Notes: generated by a model from the sequence alone, not told the origin. A stretch of DNA of 34,505 nucleotides from Planctomycetota bacterium (GCA_027063065.1 JAMOSO010000044.1:1-34505), one strand, 5' to 3'; numbered from the stretch's first letter, positions 17,687 to 27,135 are shown. Program-made: numbers and translations.

Positions 17687-19255
17687 ATGAAAACACCATA
17701 CGCAATTATAATTCGTGACGGTTTTGGGCATAACCCAAATACTCAATTTAATGCTATTTCCGATGCCAATACACCAAATAATGATAATTATATTAAAAAT
17801 TTTCCAACAACTTTTATTAAAACTGATAGTCAAGCAGTTGGATTACCAGAAGGTACTATGGGATCTAGCGAGGTTGGACATTTAAATATCGGTGCTGGCC
17901 GAGTCGTATGGCAAAGTTTAGCACGTATCAACGAAGACATTAAAAGTGGTGAATATGCAAAAAATAATGCCATAGTTGATAGCATTAACAAAGCAAAACA
18001 AACAGGATCTACATTACATCTAATGGGGCTAACGCAAGATGCAGGCGTACACGCTCATAGCTCTCATACTTTAGCAACATTACAACTTGCCAAAGATTTA
18101 GGTATGGATAGTAATAAGGTGTTATTACATATCATAACTGATGGTCGAGATACAGCCCCTTCGTCTGCTAAAGAACATATCAAATTGCTTACCGATTGGA
18201 TGGATAAAGAAAATTTTGGTGCAATAGCCACCGTAACAGGGCGTTATTTTGCTATGGATCGCGATACAAATTGGGATAGGATTCAACTGGCCTATGATAT
18301 TGTGGCGCGTGGCATATCCCAGTGCAATACTTTTTCATCTGCATTAAATGCCATAGATGATGCTTATAACAATGATGAAACAGATGAATTTGTAAAACCA
18401 AGATGTATAAATAATTATCAAGGTATAAAAGACGGTGATGTTTTCTTTTTTACTAATTTCCGTTTTGATAGAACAAGAGAATTAACCAAAGCATTTATTT
18501 TAAATGACTTTGCAGAGTTTGCTACAGTGCCATTAAAAGATTTTACATTTCTTGCTATGACCAATTATTATGATGGTATGCAAAACAGCAACCGAGCATC
18601 AGTACAAATTGCCTATGCCCCTATTATTATGAAAAATCTTTTAGGCCCTTACTTATCTAATTTAGGCAAAACACAACTGCGCATTGCCGAAACTGAAAAA
18701 TACGCCCATGTTACATTCTTTTTTAACGGACAATCAGATGAAAAAAGCCCTGGTGAAGTGCATATGGGGCCAGATTCGCCCAAGGTTGCCACTTATGATT
18801 TGCAACCAGAAATGAGCGCAAAAGAAACTGCCGATATGGCCATTGAGCAAATAGAAAAAGGTGAGTTTGATGTTATTATTATGAATTTTGCAAACTGTGA
18901 TATGGTGGGACACACTGGCATCCACCCTGCTATTATCAAAGCTGTTGAAACTGTTGACTATGAAGCTGATCGTGTTATACAAGCCATATTAAAACACAAC
19001 GGAGTTGCGATTGTATCTGCCGATCACGGCAATTCTGAACAAACCCAAGATTATACCACAGGCGAGCCAATGACGTCGCATACAACCTTTGACGTGTGGG
19101 CTTCTGTAATTTCAAATAGAGATGACTTACAAAGCAACAAAATAGATTTGCGCTCTGATGGAGCATTATGTGACTTAGCACCAACACTTTTAGATGTTAT
19201 GAATATTGAACAGCCAGCCGAAATGACTGGTAAAAGTTTAATTATACAAAAGTAA
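17687..19255 (+). CDS. gpmI: 2,3-bisphosphoglycerate-independent phosphoglycerate mutase
   Basis: A 522-residue manganese-dependent enzyme that interconverts 3- and 2-phosphoglycerate in glycolysis. The phosphatase-domain metal residue is D11, in IRDGFG where most homologues have LDGWG or LDGFG. The phosphorylated serine is S61 in GSSEVGHLN. ITDGRDTAPSSA (about 150-161), DRDTNWDR and the late SADHGNSE and TSHTTF motifs complete the two active-site halves. Length is standard (about 510-515 in most). AAAGGA precedes the ATG. The kinase gene follows after 25 bases, so the two may share a transcript. Confidence 0.96.
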   Translation: MKTPYAIIIRDGFGHNPNTQFNAISDANTPNNDNYIKNFPTTFIKTDSQAVGLPEGTMGSSEVGHLNIGAGRVVWQSLARINEDIKSGEYAKNNAIVDSINKAKQTGSTLHLMGLTQDAGVHAHSSHTLATLQLAKDLGMDSNKVLLHIITDGRDTAPSSAKEHIKLLTDWMDKENFGAIATVTGRYFAMDRDTNWDRIQLAYDIVARGISQCNTFSSALNAIDDAYNNDETDEFVKPRCINNYQGIKDGDVFFFTNFRFDRTRELTKAFILNDFAEFATVPLKDFTFLAMTNYYDGMQNSNRASVQIAYAPIIMKNLLGPYLSNLGKTQLRIAETEKYAHVTFFFNGQSDEKSPGEVHMGPDSPKVATYDLQPEMSAKETADMAIEQIEKGEFDVIIMNFANCDMVGHTGIHPAIIKAVETVDYEADRVIQAILKHNGVAIVSADHGNSEQTQDYTTGEPMTSHTTFDVWASVISNRDDLQSNKIDLRSDGALCDLAPTLLDVMNIEQPAEMTGKSLIIQK

Positions 19256-19280
19256 TTATATAAATAAGTAAGGTTGACAA

Positions 19281-22200
19281 ATGGCACGTTTAATTGTTTT
19301 AGCTGGCAAAAATATCGGGGAAAGTTATGAGTTAGGACAAACCAACTCCCTAGGCAGTGGCGACGCCAATGCAGTGATTATCCCCGACCCAGCAGTGAGC
19401 GAATACCACGCTCAATTAAGCCAAATAAAAAAACGTTTTTATATTGTCAACCTTACTGTTACTGACACAATCGAAGTTAACGGTCGAGAAATAGAAAAAA
19501 TCATGCTATCTAACGGAGATAGCTTAAAGCTAGGTTCAACTACATTTTTATTTTCTGATGAACACGAAGAAAAAAGTGACGATGAAGATGTAATGTCACA
19601 GAGTTCCGAACTAAAAGAAATGGACTTTGGCAAATATAAAATTATTGAAGAAATATCCCGTGGTGCAAATGCCGTAGTTTACAAAGCAGTACAAAAAGGA
19701 TTAGACAGAATTGTAGCTCTAAAAGTGATGTTATCTGGCGAATTTGCTGGCCGTGATGAAATTAATAGATTTTATTCGGAAGCAAGGGCGGTCGCCTCTT
19801 TAACCCATCCAAATATTGTGCCTATTTTTGATATAGGCGTTTATAACAAACGTCATTATTTTGCTATGGAATATATAGAGGGGCAAACTTTAGGCGCTGC
19901 CCTTGAGACCAAGGACATAAGCCCATTACGTGGACTAAAAGCCATAGAACAAGTAGCTAACGCCCTTGCCTATGCCCACAAACGAAGTATTGTGCATCGC
20001 GATATAAAACCTACTAATATTTTAATTGATAATTTTGGAAAAGCTTTACTCAGTGATTTTGGCATTGCTAAACAACTAGGTGCCGGCAATAAAACCAACA
20101 CTCAAACTGGACAAGCATTGGGTACTCCAGCATATATGCCACCAGAACAAGCAGAAGGTAAAATACGTATCTCACCACGCTCGGATATATACTCATTAGG
20201 TGCTGTACTATATGAAATTTTTACAGGACAAAAACCTTATGACGCATCTTCTGCGGCGGCAATATTAATGAAGGTATTAACAGAAGACCCTATACCACCA
20301 CAAAAAGTAAATCCACAAATGAATCCAGACGTGGCAACTATCATATCTAAAGCAATGGAACGCATGCCAGAACGTCGCTATCAAAGTGCTAAAGCCATGG
20401 CCGAAGATATTGCTGCATTTAGACGTGGACAACAAATAAAAGCAAAACCTACATCAAAGTATTATTATCTAATGCAAAGTATGAAAAAAAATGCCATGGC
20501 CATTACAGCTATTAGCATATCTTTAATGTCTACTGTAGCCTCATTATTTTATATGAATATTAATTCAAAAAACGCTAAACGGCAAATCCATAAAATAGAA
20601 ATCGAAAAAGAAAAAGTAGTTTTTGCAGCAAAAAAAGCTGCCAAACAAACAAAGCGTGAAGAAACTTCACGTTGGCATATCGCAGATAATTCTAGCCAAA
20701 ATAATTTTGCAAATTGGACGCGAAGCACTTCACAAAAATCAAAAACCATCATTATTGATAGTGTTTTGTTAAGTGATGAAAATGACGTGATAAATTTAAA
20801 TTATGATCGAGAACACAATGGCAATTTACAAATAGACTTTGCCTTTAAAACACCTGATACGGGAGGCAATATACGACTTTCTGGATTTATAGGTAAAACA
20901 TCGCACAACGGTTTGCAATTTATTTTTGGCAAATGGCAGGATTTTGAAATGGTAATAATGCGCGGTGGCAAGATTTTAGCTATGCGAAAAATAGACAAAC
21001 CGGAAGCTGGTCAAGTTATTAACATTTCTTTTAAATTACAAGGATTACAAGCATGGCTAGTGGCACGCTATGACGATGCTACACCAACAGCTTTAACATA
21101 TAGAGGCTTAGAAATTTTACAAGTGCCTTATAAAAGAAAAGCAGGCATAACATTAAATCACAGCGATGGAGAATTAGCCAATTTAAAAATACGTTATGAA
21201 GATTTACCTCTAAAGCCAACACGATTAGATTTTGCCCATACTTATTTTTTTAAAGGCGACTTAAATGAAGCCTACAATGATTATATGCAAATATCTAAAT
21301 CACTTACATATAAAGGTGATGCTATGGCAGTAGAAGCCCTATACTATGCCGGCTTAACTTTGGAGGCTCAACGCAAATATACACAAGCTCATAAAATTTT
21401 TGAATCTATTATAAAAGCTAAAAATCTAAATGCGCCGGCAAGTGAAATACAAATTCAATATGCTATATTGCAAAACGTATTTGCTTTGGCTCATATTGGA
21501 GAAATAAAATCTGCATCTAACGAATTAAAAAAACTAATTAAACGTATCCCATCACAAAATATTACCACTCCTTGGGAATGGGAATTTGTAGATTTATTAC
21601 CTAAATATTACAATACTGGCCATTACTCAGAGGCGTTAGACATCATAAAGTCTATACAATGGTGCCAAGGAAATTTAATAGTAGAAGAAAAAATTAAAAC
21701 TTTAGCTACCAGAATATGCAATGAAAAACCGTACTTGATGGCACAACTTATTGAGTTATATCCTCATAAAGAGTTATTGCCTACCATTAAAAAAACTCTG
21801 ACAAAACTGACAAAAAAACATAATTGGCAACAATTAAATCACCTACGCAATATTATAATAACCAATAATATTGCAGACACAGAATTAAAAAATATTTTTA
21901 AAACACAACTTATTAATGCATTAAACCATAATGGCGATATATGGACAGATTTACTTAGTTATTTTTACAACAAAAATACTGATGATACCATAATAACAAC
22001 AGCTGTATCTAACGCATTAGATTATTTTTTAAATAAAAAACAATTTGACAAATGTGTCGAAATTTATAAAAGATGGCCGTCTAAAGATTTTTTTCATCGC
22101 TTTGTTACATTTGAATTAGCCAATAGCAACCAAAGTCTATCTGCTTTTTTAAAGGCCGAAAATTCAAATCTAAATTTAGCTATTGAGATTCTTATGGAAA

Positions 22201-22610
22201 ATTCTCAATACGAACAAGCTTTAATAATTGCTAATAAAGCCTTAAATAACCAACCAAACAATATTACTATCTTATTAAAACAAGCTACTCTTTTAGAAAT
22301 TTTAGATGATGAAAGCGCCCTAGACTATTGGGAAAATATTGCTAAAAATAACACTGCGTCATTCATCGGAGAAATTGCAGGCCTATTTGCCGGAGAACTA
22401 GATGCAGATGACATTCGTCTTAAATATGCCGAAGTAGAACCAAAATATCTTATAGATTTTTATATCGGTTTATATGAATTAAATTCTAATAACGCAAATA
22501 TAGCACGCGTTTTGCTACAACGTTCTTTAATCAATAATCCATTTAAACAATGGCCATACCATCTATGCCGACAAATGCTAAAAAAAGCCAATAAACAAAC
22601 AGATTTTTAA
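19281..22610 (+). CDS. FHA-domain Ser/Thr protein kinase with membrane segment and TPR-like tail
   Basis: A 1109-residue receptor-type kinase. An FHA domain (about 1-95, VSEYHAQL signature) should bind phosphothreonine. The kinase domain (about 115-375) has K148 in ALKVM, catalytic D241 in HRDIKPTN, D259 of DFG, and GTPAYMPPEQ. The glycine loop SRGANAVVY keeps only its middle glycine. One membrane helix lies at about 395-417. The outer part has a lysine-rich coiled segment (about 420-455), a beta-rich region resembling a concanavalin/laminin-G fold (about 490-640), and helical TPR-like repeats to the end. It probably senses an envelope signal; targets are unknown. Such FHA-kinase fusions are frequent in PVC bacteria. 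Confidence 0.9.
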   Translation: MARLIVLAGKNIGESYELGQTNSLGSGDANAVIIPDPAVSEYHAQLSQIKKRFYIVNLTVTDTIEVNGREIEKIMLSNGDSLKLGSTTFLFSDEHEEKSDDEDVMSQSSELKEMDFGKYKIIEEISRGANAVVYKAVQKGLDRIVALKVMLSGEFAGRDEINRFYSEARAVASLTHPNIVPIFDIGVYNKRHYFAMEYIEGQTLGAALETKDISPLRGLKAIEQVANALAYAHKRSIVHRDIKPTNILIDNFGKALLSDFGIAKQLGAGNKTNTQTGQALGTPAYMPPEQAEGKIRISPRSDIYSLGAVLYEIFTGQKPYDASSAAAILMKVLTEDPIPPQKVNPQMNPDVATIISKAMERMPERRYQSAKAMAEDIAAFRRGQQIKAKPTSKYYYLMQSMKKNAMAITAISISLMSTVASLFYMNINSKNAKRQIHKIEIEKEKVVFAAKKAAKQTKREETSRWHIADNSSQNNFANWTRSTSQKSKTIIIDSVLLSDENDVINLNYDREHNGNLQIDFAFKTPDTGGNIRLSGFIGKTSHNGLQFIFGKWQDFEMVIMRGGKILAMRKIDKPEAGQVINISFKLQGLQAWLVARYDDATPTALTYRGLEILQVPYKRKAGITLNHSDGELANLKIRYEDLPLKPTRLDFAHTYFFKGDLNEAYNDYMQISKSLTYKGDAMAVEALYYAGLTLEAQRKYTQAHKIFESIIKAKNLNAPASEIQIQYAILQNVFALAHIGEIKSASNELKKLIKRIPSQNITTPWEWEFVDLLPKYYNTGHYSEALDIIKSIQWCQGNLIVEEKIKTLATRICNEKPYLMAQLIELYPHKELLPTIKKTLTKLTKKHNWQQLNHLRNIIITNNIADTELKNIFKTQLINALNHNGDIWTDLLSYFYNKNTDDTIITTAVSNALDYFLNKKQFDKCVEIYKRWPSKDFFHRFVTFELANSNQSLSAFLKAENSNLNLAIEILMENSQYEQALIIANKALNNQPNNITILLKQATLLEILDDESALDYWENIAKNNTASFIGEIAGLFAGELDADDIRLKYAEVEPKYLIDFYIGLYELNSNNANIARVLLQRSLINNPFKQWPYHLCRQMLKKANKQTDF

Positions 22611-22614
22611 CAAA

Positions 22615-23505
22615 TTATCTACCTATCATTAACTGTAAATTTCTAATTTGTTGGTCTCTGTTTTTTAATTTTGCCTTCACTTTTTCAAAACTGTTTTTTA
22701 ACTCTGCCAATTCTCTATGCAAATCTGCAGTTTTTAATTGATGTTTTAATTCTATCTGTTGTTTATCTAACTCAATATTTTTTGCATACTGCTTAGCCAA
22801 CTTTTTGTCTATCTCCAAATTATGCTGATTGGCCATTTGTAATTTTTTATTTTTAATATCTAATTTTAAATGACTGAGTTTATCCATTAATGATTTTTCT
22901 TTTTGAGCTAAACTTAAATTTAAATCGCGCTCCTTTTTTAATTGGCTATTTAATAACGCCTCTTGTTGTATGGCGTGATTTAAACTTTCTTGCACTTTTA
23001 ACAGTTGTTCTTGTAACTGATTACGCTCTTGCTCAATTAAAGTGCGTTGAGAAAACTCTGAAAGCTTAGTAGTTAATGCGAGACTTGTTGTATTATTATG
23101 CCAATTGTAATAAATACCTACTGCGATTATTGCAAAAATAACCAACATTAATGAGGCATACCATCTATTGCTATTGATAATACGTTTTTCTTGATATTCT
23201 TGTAAATTTACAACTTGTTGCAACATCTCAAAAGCTCTTTGCTCTCCATGACTTGGCTCTATGGCATTTTGTGATACTGGCAAGTCATTAAAGACCCCAC
23301 CAATCGCCATACCGTTACTGTCTAACAATTGTGGGCGCAAGCCCTCTCCTGCTGTACGCTGTATCAACCAACTACGTGGCACCATTCTTATTTTATTTTT
23401 ACCTTGCCAAATATAACGATAATCAACTCCATCTTGGACTATCCATTGCTCTATGGTTAGAGGTTCTATTCCGTATGTTTGACAAGCATCTTCTATTGAT
23501 ATCAC
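22615..23505 (-). CDS. Membrane-anchored coiled-coil protein with HTH-like N-terminus
   Basis: A 296-residue protein of unknown function. Residues 1-50 (ISIEDACQTYGIEPLTIEQW, then RMVPRSWLIQR) look like an excisionase/MerR-type winged helix that binds DNA. A linker leads to a single membrane helix at 115-134, and residues 145-293 form a long, glutamine/leucine/lysine-rich coiled coil. With the head in the cytoplasm the coiled coil would be outside the membrane. It starts at a GTG supported by AAGGAG four bases upstream. It ends four bases from the kinase stop, on the opposite strand. Tethering DNA or a regulator to the envelope is one possibility, not shown by the sequence. Confidence 0.75.
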   Translation of the reverse strand: MISIEDACQTYGIEPLTIEQWIVQDGVDYRYIWQGKNKIRMVPRSWLIQRTAGEGLRPQLLDSNGMAIGGVFNDLPVSQNAIEPSHGEQRAFEMLQQVVNLQEYQEKRIINSNRWYASLMLVIFAIIAVGIYYNWHNNTTSLALTTKLSEFSQRTLIEQERNQLQEQLLKVQESLNHAIQQEALLNSQLKKERDLNLSLAQKEKSLMDKLSHLKLDIKNKKLQMANQHNLEIDKKLAKQYAKNIELDKQQIELKHQLKTADLHRELAELKNSFEKVKAKLKNRDQQIRNLQLMIGR

Positions 23506-23519
23506 CGTACTCCTTTTGA

Positions 23520-23547
23520 TTGACTATCGATATTTTATCACTATTAT
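23520..23547 (+). promoter_or_regulatory. Promoter of the nusB operon
   Basis: TTGACT (23520-23525), a 16-base spacer and TATTAT (23542-23547) give five of six matches in each box. The nusB ATG at 23586 lies 38 bases after the -10 box. The -35 box adjoins the ribosome site of the divergent gene. Confidence 0.6.
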
Positions 23548-23585
23548 ATTGGCGTTCTTTAACATACGCAAATAGGAAACATCTC

Positions 23586-24002
23586 ATGAGAAACCGAACT
23601 TTAGCCAGGGAAATATCCCTACAATATCTCTACCTTACTGAAATCACTAAACGCAGTGGCTTTGAAGTGGAACATTTACGCCAAACCGTTTCCAACTTTG
23701 CTCTTGCCAATACAACTCCTGCTTACATTGAAACCCTTGTATCTGGCGTTATCGTAGAAAAAGAAAAAGCTGTTTTATTAATTCAAGAACGTGCCAAAAA
23801 TTGGCACATAAATAGAATACTTCCTATTGATAGAATTTTACTAAGAATGGGGATTTATGAAATGTTTAATTCTGAGGACGTTCCGTACAAAGTAGCTATT
23901 AATGAAGCTGTAGAATTGGCCAAACGCTTTAGCTCTTCAAAATCGGGAGCATTTGTTAATGGTATATTAGATAGTATTGGCAAAGATCATGGCCTCAGGT
24001 GA
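23586..24002 (+). CDS. nusB: Transcription antitermination factor NusB
   Basis: A 139-residue helical RNA-binding protein that acts in rRNA antitermination with NusE (S10). It begins RNRTLAREISLQYLY, then has ILPIDRILLRMGIYEM and the family signature VPYKVAINEAVELAKRF ... GAFVNGILD. The start at 23586 is chosen over 23520 because the family begins there and AGGAAA lies upstream; the earlier start would also overlap the promoter. It is the first gene of a five-gene operon. Confidence 0.94.
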   Translation: MRNRTLAREISLQYLYLTEITKRSGFEVEHLRQTVSNFALANTTPAYIETLVSGVIVEKEKAVLLIQERAKNWHINRILPIDRILLRMGIYEMFNSEDVPYKVAINEAVELAKRFSSSKSGAFVNGILDSIGKDHGLR

Positions 24003-24003
24003 A

Positions 24004-24825
24004 ATGTATGGCGACTTACATATGCATTCCTACTATTCTGACGGAAAGCATAGTCCAACTGATTTGGTAGAACGTGCAGCAAAAGCTGGCATAGACGTTA
24101 TATCACTAACAGATCACGATAATTACCGAGGTATTACAGAAGCCATCGAAGCTGGACGCAAACACTGGATAGAAGTGATTCCAGGAGCCGAAATTAGCTC
24201 GCGACTCGATGGGCGTGAAATGCATATATTGTGTTATTATATCGACTTAACTGATGAAAAAACCACACGTCTATTGGACATGGTTTGTGATACACGTTTA
24301 AAACGTATACAAAAAATGATAGCAGAATTACAAAAAACAGGCGTTGATATATGTTTTGAAGACCTAGCTATCCCCCATCCAAAAACTAGCTTAGGCAGAT
24401 TACACCTGGCAGAAGCTATGGTTAAAAAAGGCATTGTCAGCAATAATGGTGAGGCTTTTAAATTATATATAGGCGATGATAGTGACGTCTACGAACCACA
24501 TCAAAGTGCTAATGCAGAAGAAGTTATCAAGACTATGTTGGCTTCGGGCGCATTACCCGTATTAGCCCATCCTGGAGAAGATTTCCCAGAAGAAATTTTA
24601 AAGAAAATGGTTGAATTTGGCTTAGTTGGTATCGAAGGTCTTTACCCAAACTCACACGAAAAAACACGGCGTCAAATCTTACATTGGGCAAAACATTACG
24701 GTCTAATTTTAACAGGTGGCAGTGATTTTCATTATGAAGGCGGTCATATACAAGTCGGAAACCCCAAAATAAAAAGTATTTCGTTAGAAGCTTTAAAATT
24801 AAAACACAATAGTCTTAAATCATGA
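24004..24825 (+). CDS. PHP-domain phosphoesterase (RNase AM / YciV-like)
   Basis: A 273-residue PHP protein. Metal ligands are visible in order: DLHMHSYYSDG (residues 4-14), LTDHDNY, the GAEISS glutamate, the LAHPGED histidine and GGSDFHYEGG near the end. Members of this branch (E. coli YciV/RnaAM) remove nucleotides from RNA 5' ends or hydrolyse 3',5'-nucleoside bisphosphates. The ATG at 24004 follows the nusB stop by one base with AGG upstream; a TTG at 23977 and an ATG at 23989 are longer options. The gene ends in a 4-base overlap with ftsY. Confidence 0.88.
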   Translation: MYGDLHMHSYYSDGKHSPTDLVERAAKAGIDVISLTDHDNYRGITEAIEAGRKHWIEVIPGAEISSRLDGREMHILCYYIDLTDEKTTRLLDMVCDTRLKRIQKMIAELQKTGVDICFEDLAIPHPKTSLGRLHLAEAMVKKGIVSNNGEAFKLYIGDDSDVYEPHQSANAEEVIKTMLASGALPVLAHPGEDFPEEILKKMVEFGLVGIEGLYPNSHEKTRRQILHWAKHYGLILTGGSDFHYEGGHIQVGNPKIKSISLEALKLKHNSLKS

Positions 24826-25898
24826 ATACACAACAGATAATCAAAGAAATAAACACTTACATTACAATAAGTCAAAACTGGATATTGCACCATTATAATT
24901 TGGCGATGTATTTGGCGATAGCCATTTTATCGGTCTTACTATTGCTATTATTGTCAATCCGCAAAAAAAATAAAATAAAAGCTCTAAAACGCTCTGCAAG
25001 CGGTTTAGACTTGGCACTTAATAAAACTCGTAGCGGAATAGTAAATGGATTAAAAGAGCTAGTTGGACTTGGACGCACCATAGATGATGACTTTTTAGAA
25101 GAACTACAAAGCACTTTATTATCAGCAGATGTCGGAGCTTTAATCACCACAAAATTAATTGCTAAATTAGAAGATGACTGGGTCGGCAAAAAAATAGATG
25201 ATAATGAACAAATTATCAATTATTTAAAACAAGAGTTACATCACACAATGGGCAAAAACCCACCTGATATTGATTTTAATCAAAAGAAACCACATGTTAT
25301 TTTGGTAGTTGGTGTCAATGGTAGCGGAAAAACCACAACCATTGGCAAGTTAGCAAATAGTTTAGTAAAAGACGGTAAAAAAGTTTTACTAGGAGCTTCT
25401 GATACTTTTCGGGCTGCTGCGGCCGAGCAATTAGAGGTTTGGGCAAACAGAGTTGGTTGCCAAATTGTACGTCAAAACGAGGGTGCTGCACCTGCTACTG
25501 TGGCATACGATGCTGCTGAAGCTGCACTGGCAAGAGACATAGATGTATTAATTATTGATACCGCTGGACGCTTACACAACAAAAAGAATTTAATGCTAGA
25601 ATTAGAAAAAGTATTTAATATTATCAATAAAAAAATACCTGGAGCCCCCCATGAGGTACTAATGGTTATCGATGCTTGCACTGGTCAAAACGCCTTAAAT
25701 CAGGTAAAAACATTTAAAAAAGATGTTAAAGTAACTGGTATTGTAGCTACTAAACTAGATGGCACAGCCAAGGGTGGCGTATTGCTTGCTATTCAACGTG
25801 ATTTAGGTGTACCAATCAGATATATTGGTACTGGCGAAGGTATCGAAGATTTTGATAAATTCGATAAAAACACTTTTATTGATGCACTTTTTTCATAG
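24822..25898 (+). CDS. ftsY: Signal recognition particle receptor FtsY with N-terminal membrane helix
   Basis: A 358-residue SRP GTPase that delivers ribosomes translating membrane proteins to the translocon. The NG domain is complete: helical N domain (about 55-145), G1 GVNGSGKT (164-171), DTFRAAAAEQL (194-204), DTAGR (246-250) and TKLDGTAKGG (310-319). The acidic A domain of enteric FtsY is absent; a hydrophobic helix at about 27-46 takes its place and should anchor the protein. It overlaps the PHP gene as ATGA. Confidence 0.95.
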   Translation: MNTQQIIKEINTYITISQNWILHHYNLAMYLAIAILSVLLLLLLSIRKKNKIKALKRSASGLDLALNKTRSGIVNGLKELVGLGRTIDDDFLEELQSTLLSADVGALITTKLIAKLEDDWVGKKIDDNEQIINYLKQELHHTMGKNPPDIDFNQKKPHVILVVGVNGSGKTTTIGKLANSLVKDGKKVLLGASDTFRAAAAEQLEVWANRVGCQIVRQNEGAAPATVAYDAAEAALARDIDVLIIDTAGRLHNKKNLMLELEKVFNIINKKIPGAPHEVLMVIDACTGQNALNQVKTFKKDVKVTGIVATKLDGTAKGGVLLAIQRDLGVPIRYIGTGEGIEDFDKFDKNTFIDALFS

Positions 25899-25908
25899 AG
25901 GTAAAAAA

Positions 25909-26364
25909 ATGACAGAAGAAGAACTAACACCAATTATCAAACAATATTTAGAAAACGGCCTATCAGAAACAGCAATCTTACAGGCACTTAAAAAAGACCA
26001 TAATGAAATTATAACATATATGGATTTACAAATGATTTTGGCAGATTTAGATGATGTTATGGCATCCGATAGCGAAGCTGTTGACGATTTAAATGCCGAA
26101 AAAGCCAAGCATGCAGCCAAATTAGACAAAAAACTAACAGAAGGTGGCGCAACAACAGTCGCTATAGATGATGTACCTGTAGCTGGAGCAGTGTTAAGTG
26201 GCTCGGCTAATTTAAGCTCAGGAGCAAAAATCAATTGGGCATTACAAGGCAATGGGCAACTTGGTTTACTACCAGGTGGTGAAGGCGAGCCAACCGAAGA
26301 TGATATGAGTGAATTTCAACGAGTATTACAAACTGAAATACAAAAAAAACAGGGTATTTTTTAA
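25909..26364 (+). CDS. Small conserved-looking hypothetical protein
   Basis: A 151-residue acidic protein with no signal peptide or membrane segment. Residues 1-45 are helical with TYMDLQMILADLDD, a charged linker follows, and residues 90-151 form a glycine-rich part (SGSANLSSGAKINWALQG, then GQLGLLPGG) ending in a helix (DMSEFQRVLQTEI). From memory this two-part pattern occurs in small proteins of Verrucomicrobia and Lentisphaerae, but I cannot confirm it here. The ATG at 25909 has GAGG upstream and follows ftsY by ten bases, so a frame reaching 25807 is rejected. Function unknown; the operon suggests a housekeeping role. Confidence 0.72.
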   Translation: MTEEELTPIIKQYLENGLSETAILQALKKDHNEIITYMDLQMILADLDDVMASDSEAVDDLNAEKAKHAAKLDKKLTEGGATTVAIDDVPVAGAVLSGSANLSSGAKINWALQGNGQLGLLPGGEGEPTEDDMSEFQRVLQTEIQKKQGIF

Positions 26365-26371
26365 TACCCTG
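26342..26371 (-). terminator. Minus-strand Rho-independent terminator antisense to the operon
   Basis: Nine-base perfect arms (26350-26358 and 26363-26371, loop TTTT) are followed, on the minus strand, by eight T (26349-26342). In the plus direction there is no T-tract. It overlaps the stop codon of the hypothetical gene at 25909-26364. No minus-strand gene ends here, so it could stop read-through leaving queE or an antisense RNA. Confidence 0.6.
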
Positions 26372-26382
26372 ACAATAGCTAA

Positions 26383-27135
26383 ATGCTATCTGTTTGTATC
26401 ATTACTAAAAACGAAGAAAAACATATTGGCCTATGCCTACAAAAATTACAATGGGCAGATGAAATCATATTAGTCGATTCTGGCTCTAATGATAACACCG
26501 TAGAAATTGCCAAATCATATGGGGCTAAAATATTCACTAGGCCTTTTGATAATTTTTCTAAACAAAAAAATTATTGCATCAAACAAGCAACTAAGCAATG
26601 GATTTTACTGGTTGATGCAGATGAGTTTATCGAAAAAAAATTAGCACAAGAAATACAAGAAGTTATCACAAATCAAAACACCTACAGAGCCTTTTGGGTT
26701 ACTAGACAAGTACGATGGCTAGGCAAACCTCTAAGATTTGGAGGATTGCAAAACGAAGCATTAATTAGGCTAATTAAAAATGGATATGGTTATTATCAGC
26801 GAGATGTACATGAAGAAATGATTGTCGATGGTAAAGTTGGTCATTTGACACATAGTATGTTACACGATACAACACCCACCATGAACGATTATATTCGCAA
26901 ACACAGACATTATTTAATCCTAGATTTAAGAATGCGATTAAAAACAGGGAAAATTCCAAGTTTAGCAAAAATATGGTTGTGGCCTTCTTTATTATTTGTA
27001 CGCAAATATATTTTTCAGTTAGGTTTTTTAGATGGATTAAATGGTTTTAAATATCAACTAGCCTGTGTGCATTTTGTTTGGGCAAAATACAAACTAACCC
27101 GTAAAATAAATTTAAAACGTAAAAACAAAAATTAA
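26383..27135 (+). CDS. Family 2 glycosyltransferase, WaaE/KdtX-like
   Basis: A 250-residue GT-A glycosyltransferase. It opens with MLSVCIITKNEEKHIGLCL, then VDSGSNDNTVEIAKSYGAK, FSKQKNYCIKQA and the DXD-type motif LLVDADEFI at about 76-84. The mid-part (GKPLRFGG ... VHEEM) and the basic amphipathic tail (KLTRKINLKRKNKN) match the WaaE/KdtX type that adds glucose to lipopolysaccharide core, and suggest peripheral membrane binding. It follows the previous gene by 18 bases. Its TAA shares bases with the convergent queE stop. The sugar and acceptor are not known. Confidence 0.85.
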   Translation: MLSVCIITKNEEKHIGLCLQKLQWADEIILVDSGSNDNTVEIAKSYGAKIFTRPFDNFSKQKNYCIKQATKQWILLVDADEFIEKKLAQEIQEVITNQNTYRAFWVTRQVRWLGKPLRFGGLQNEALIRLIKNGYGYYQRDVHEEMIVDGKVGHLTHSMLHDTTPTMNDYIRKHRHYLILDLRMRLKTGKIPSLAKIWLWPSLLFVRKYIFQLGFLDGLNGFKYQLACVHFVWAKYKLTRKINLKRKNKN

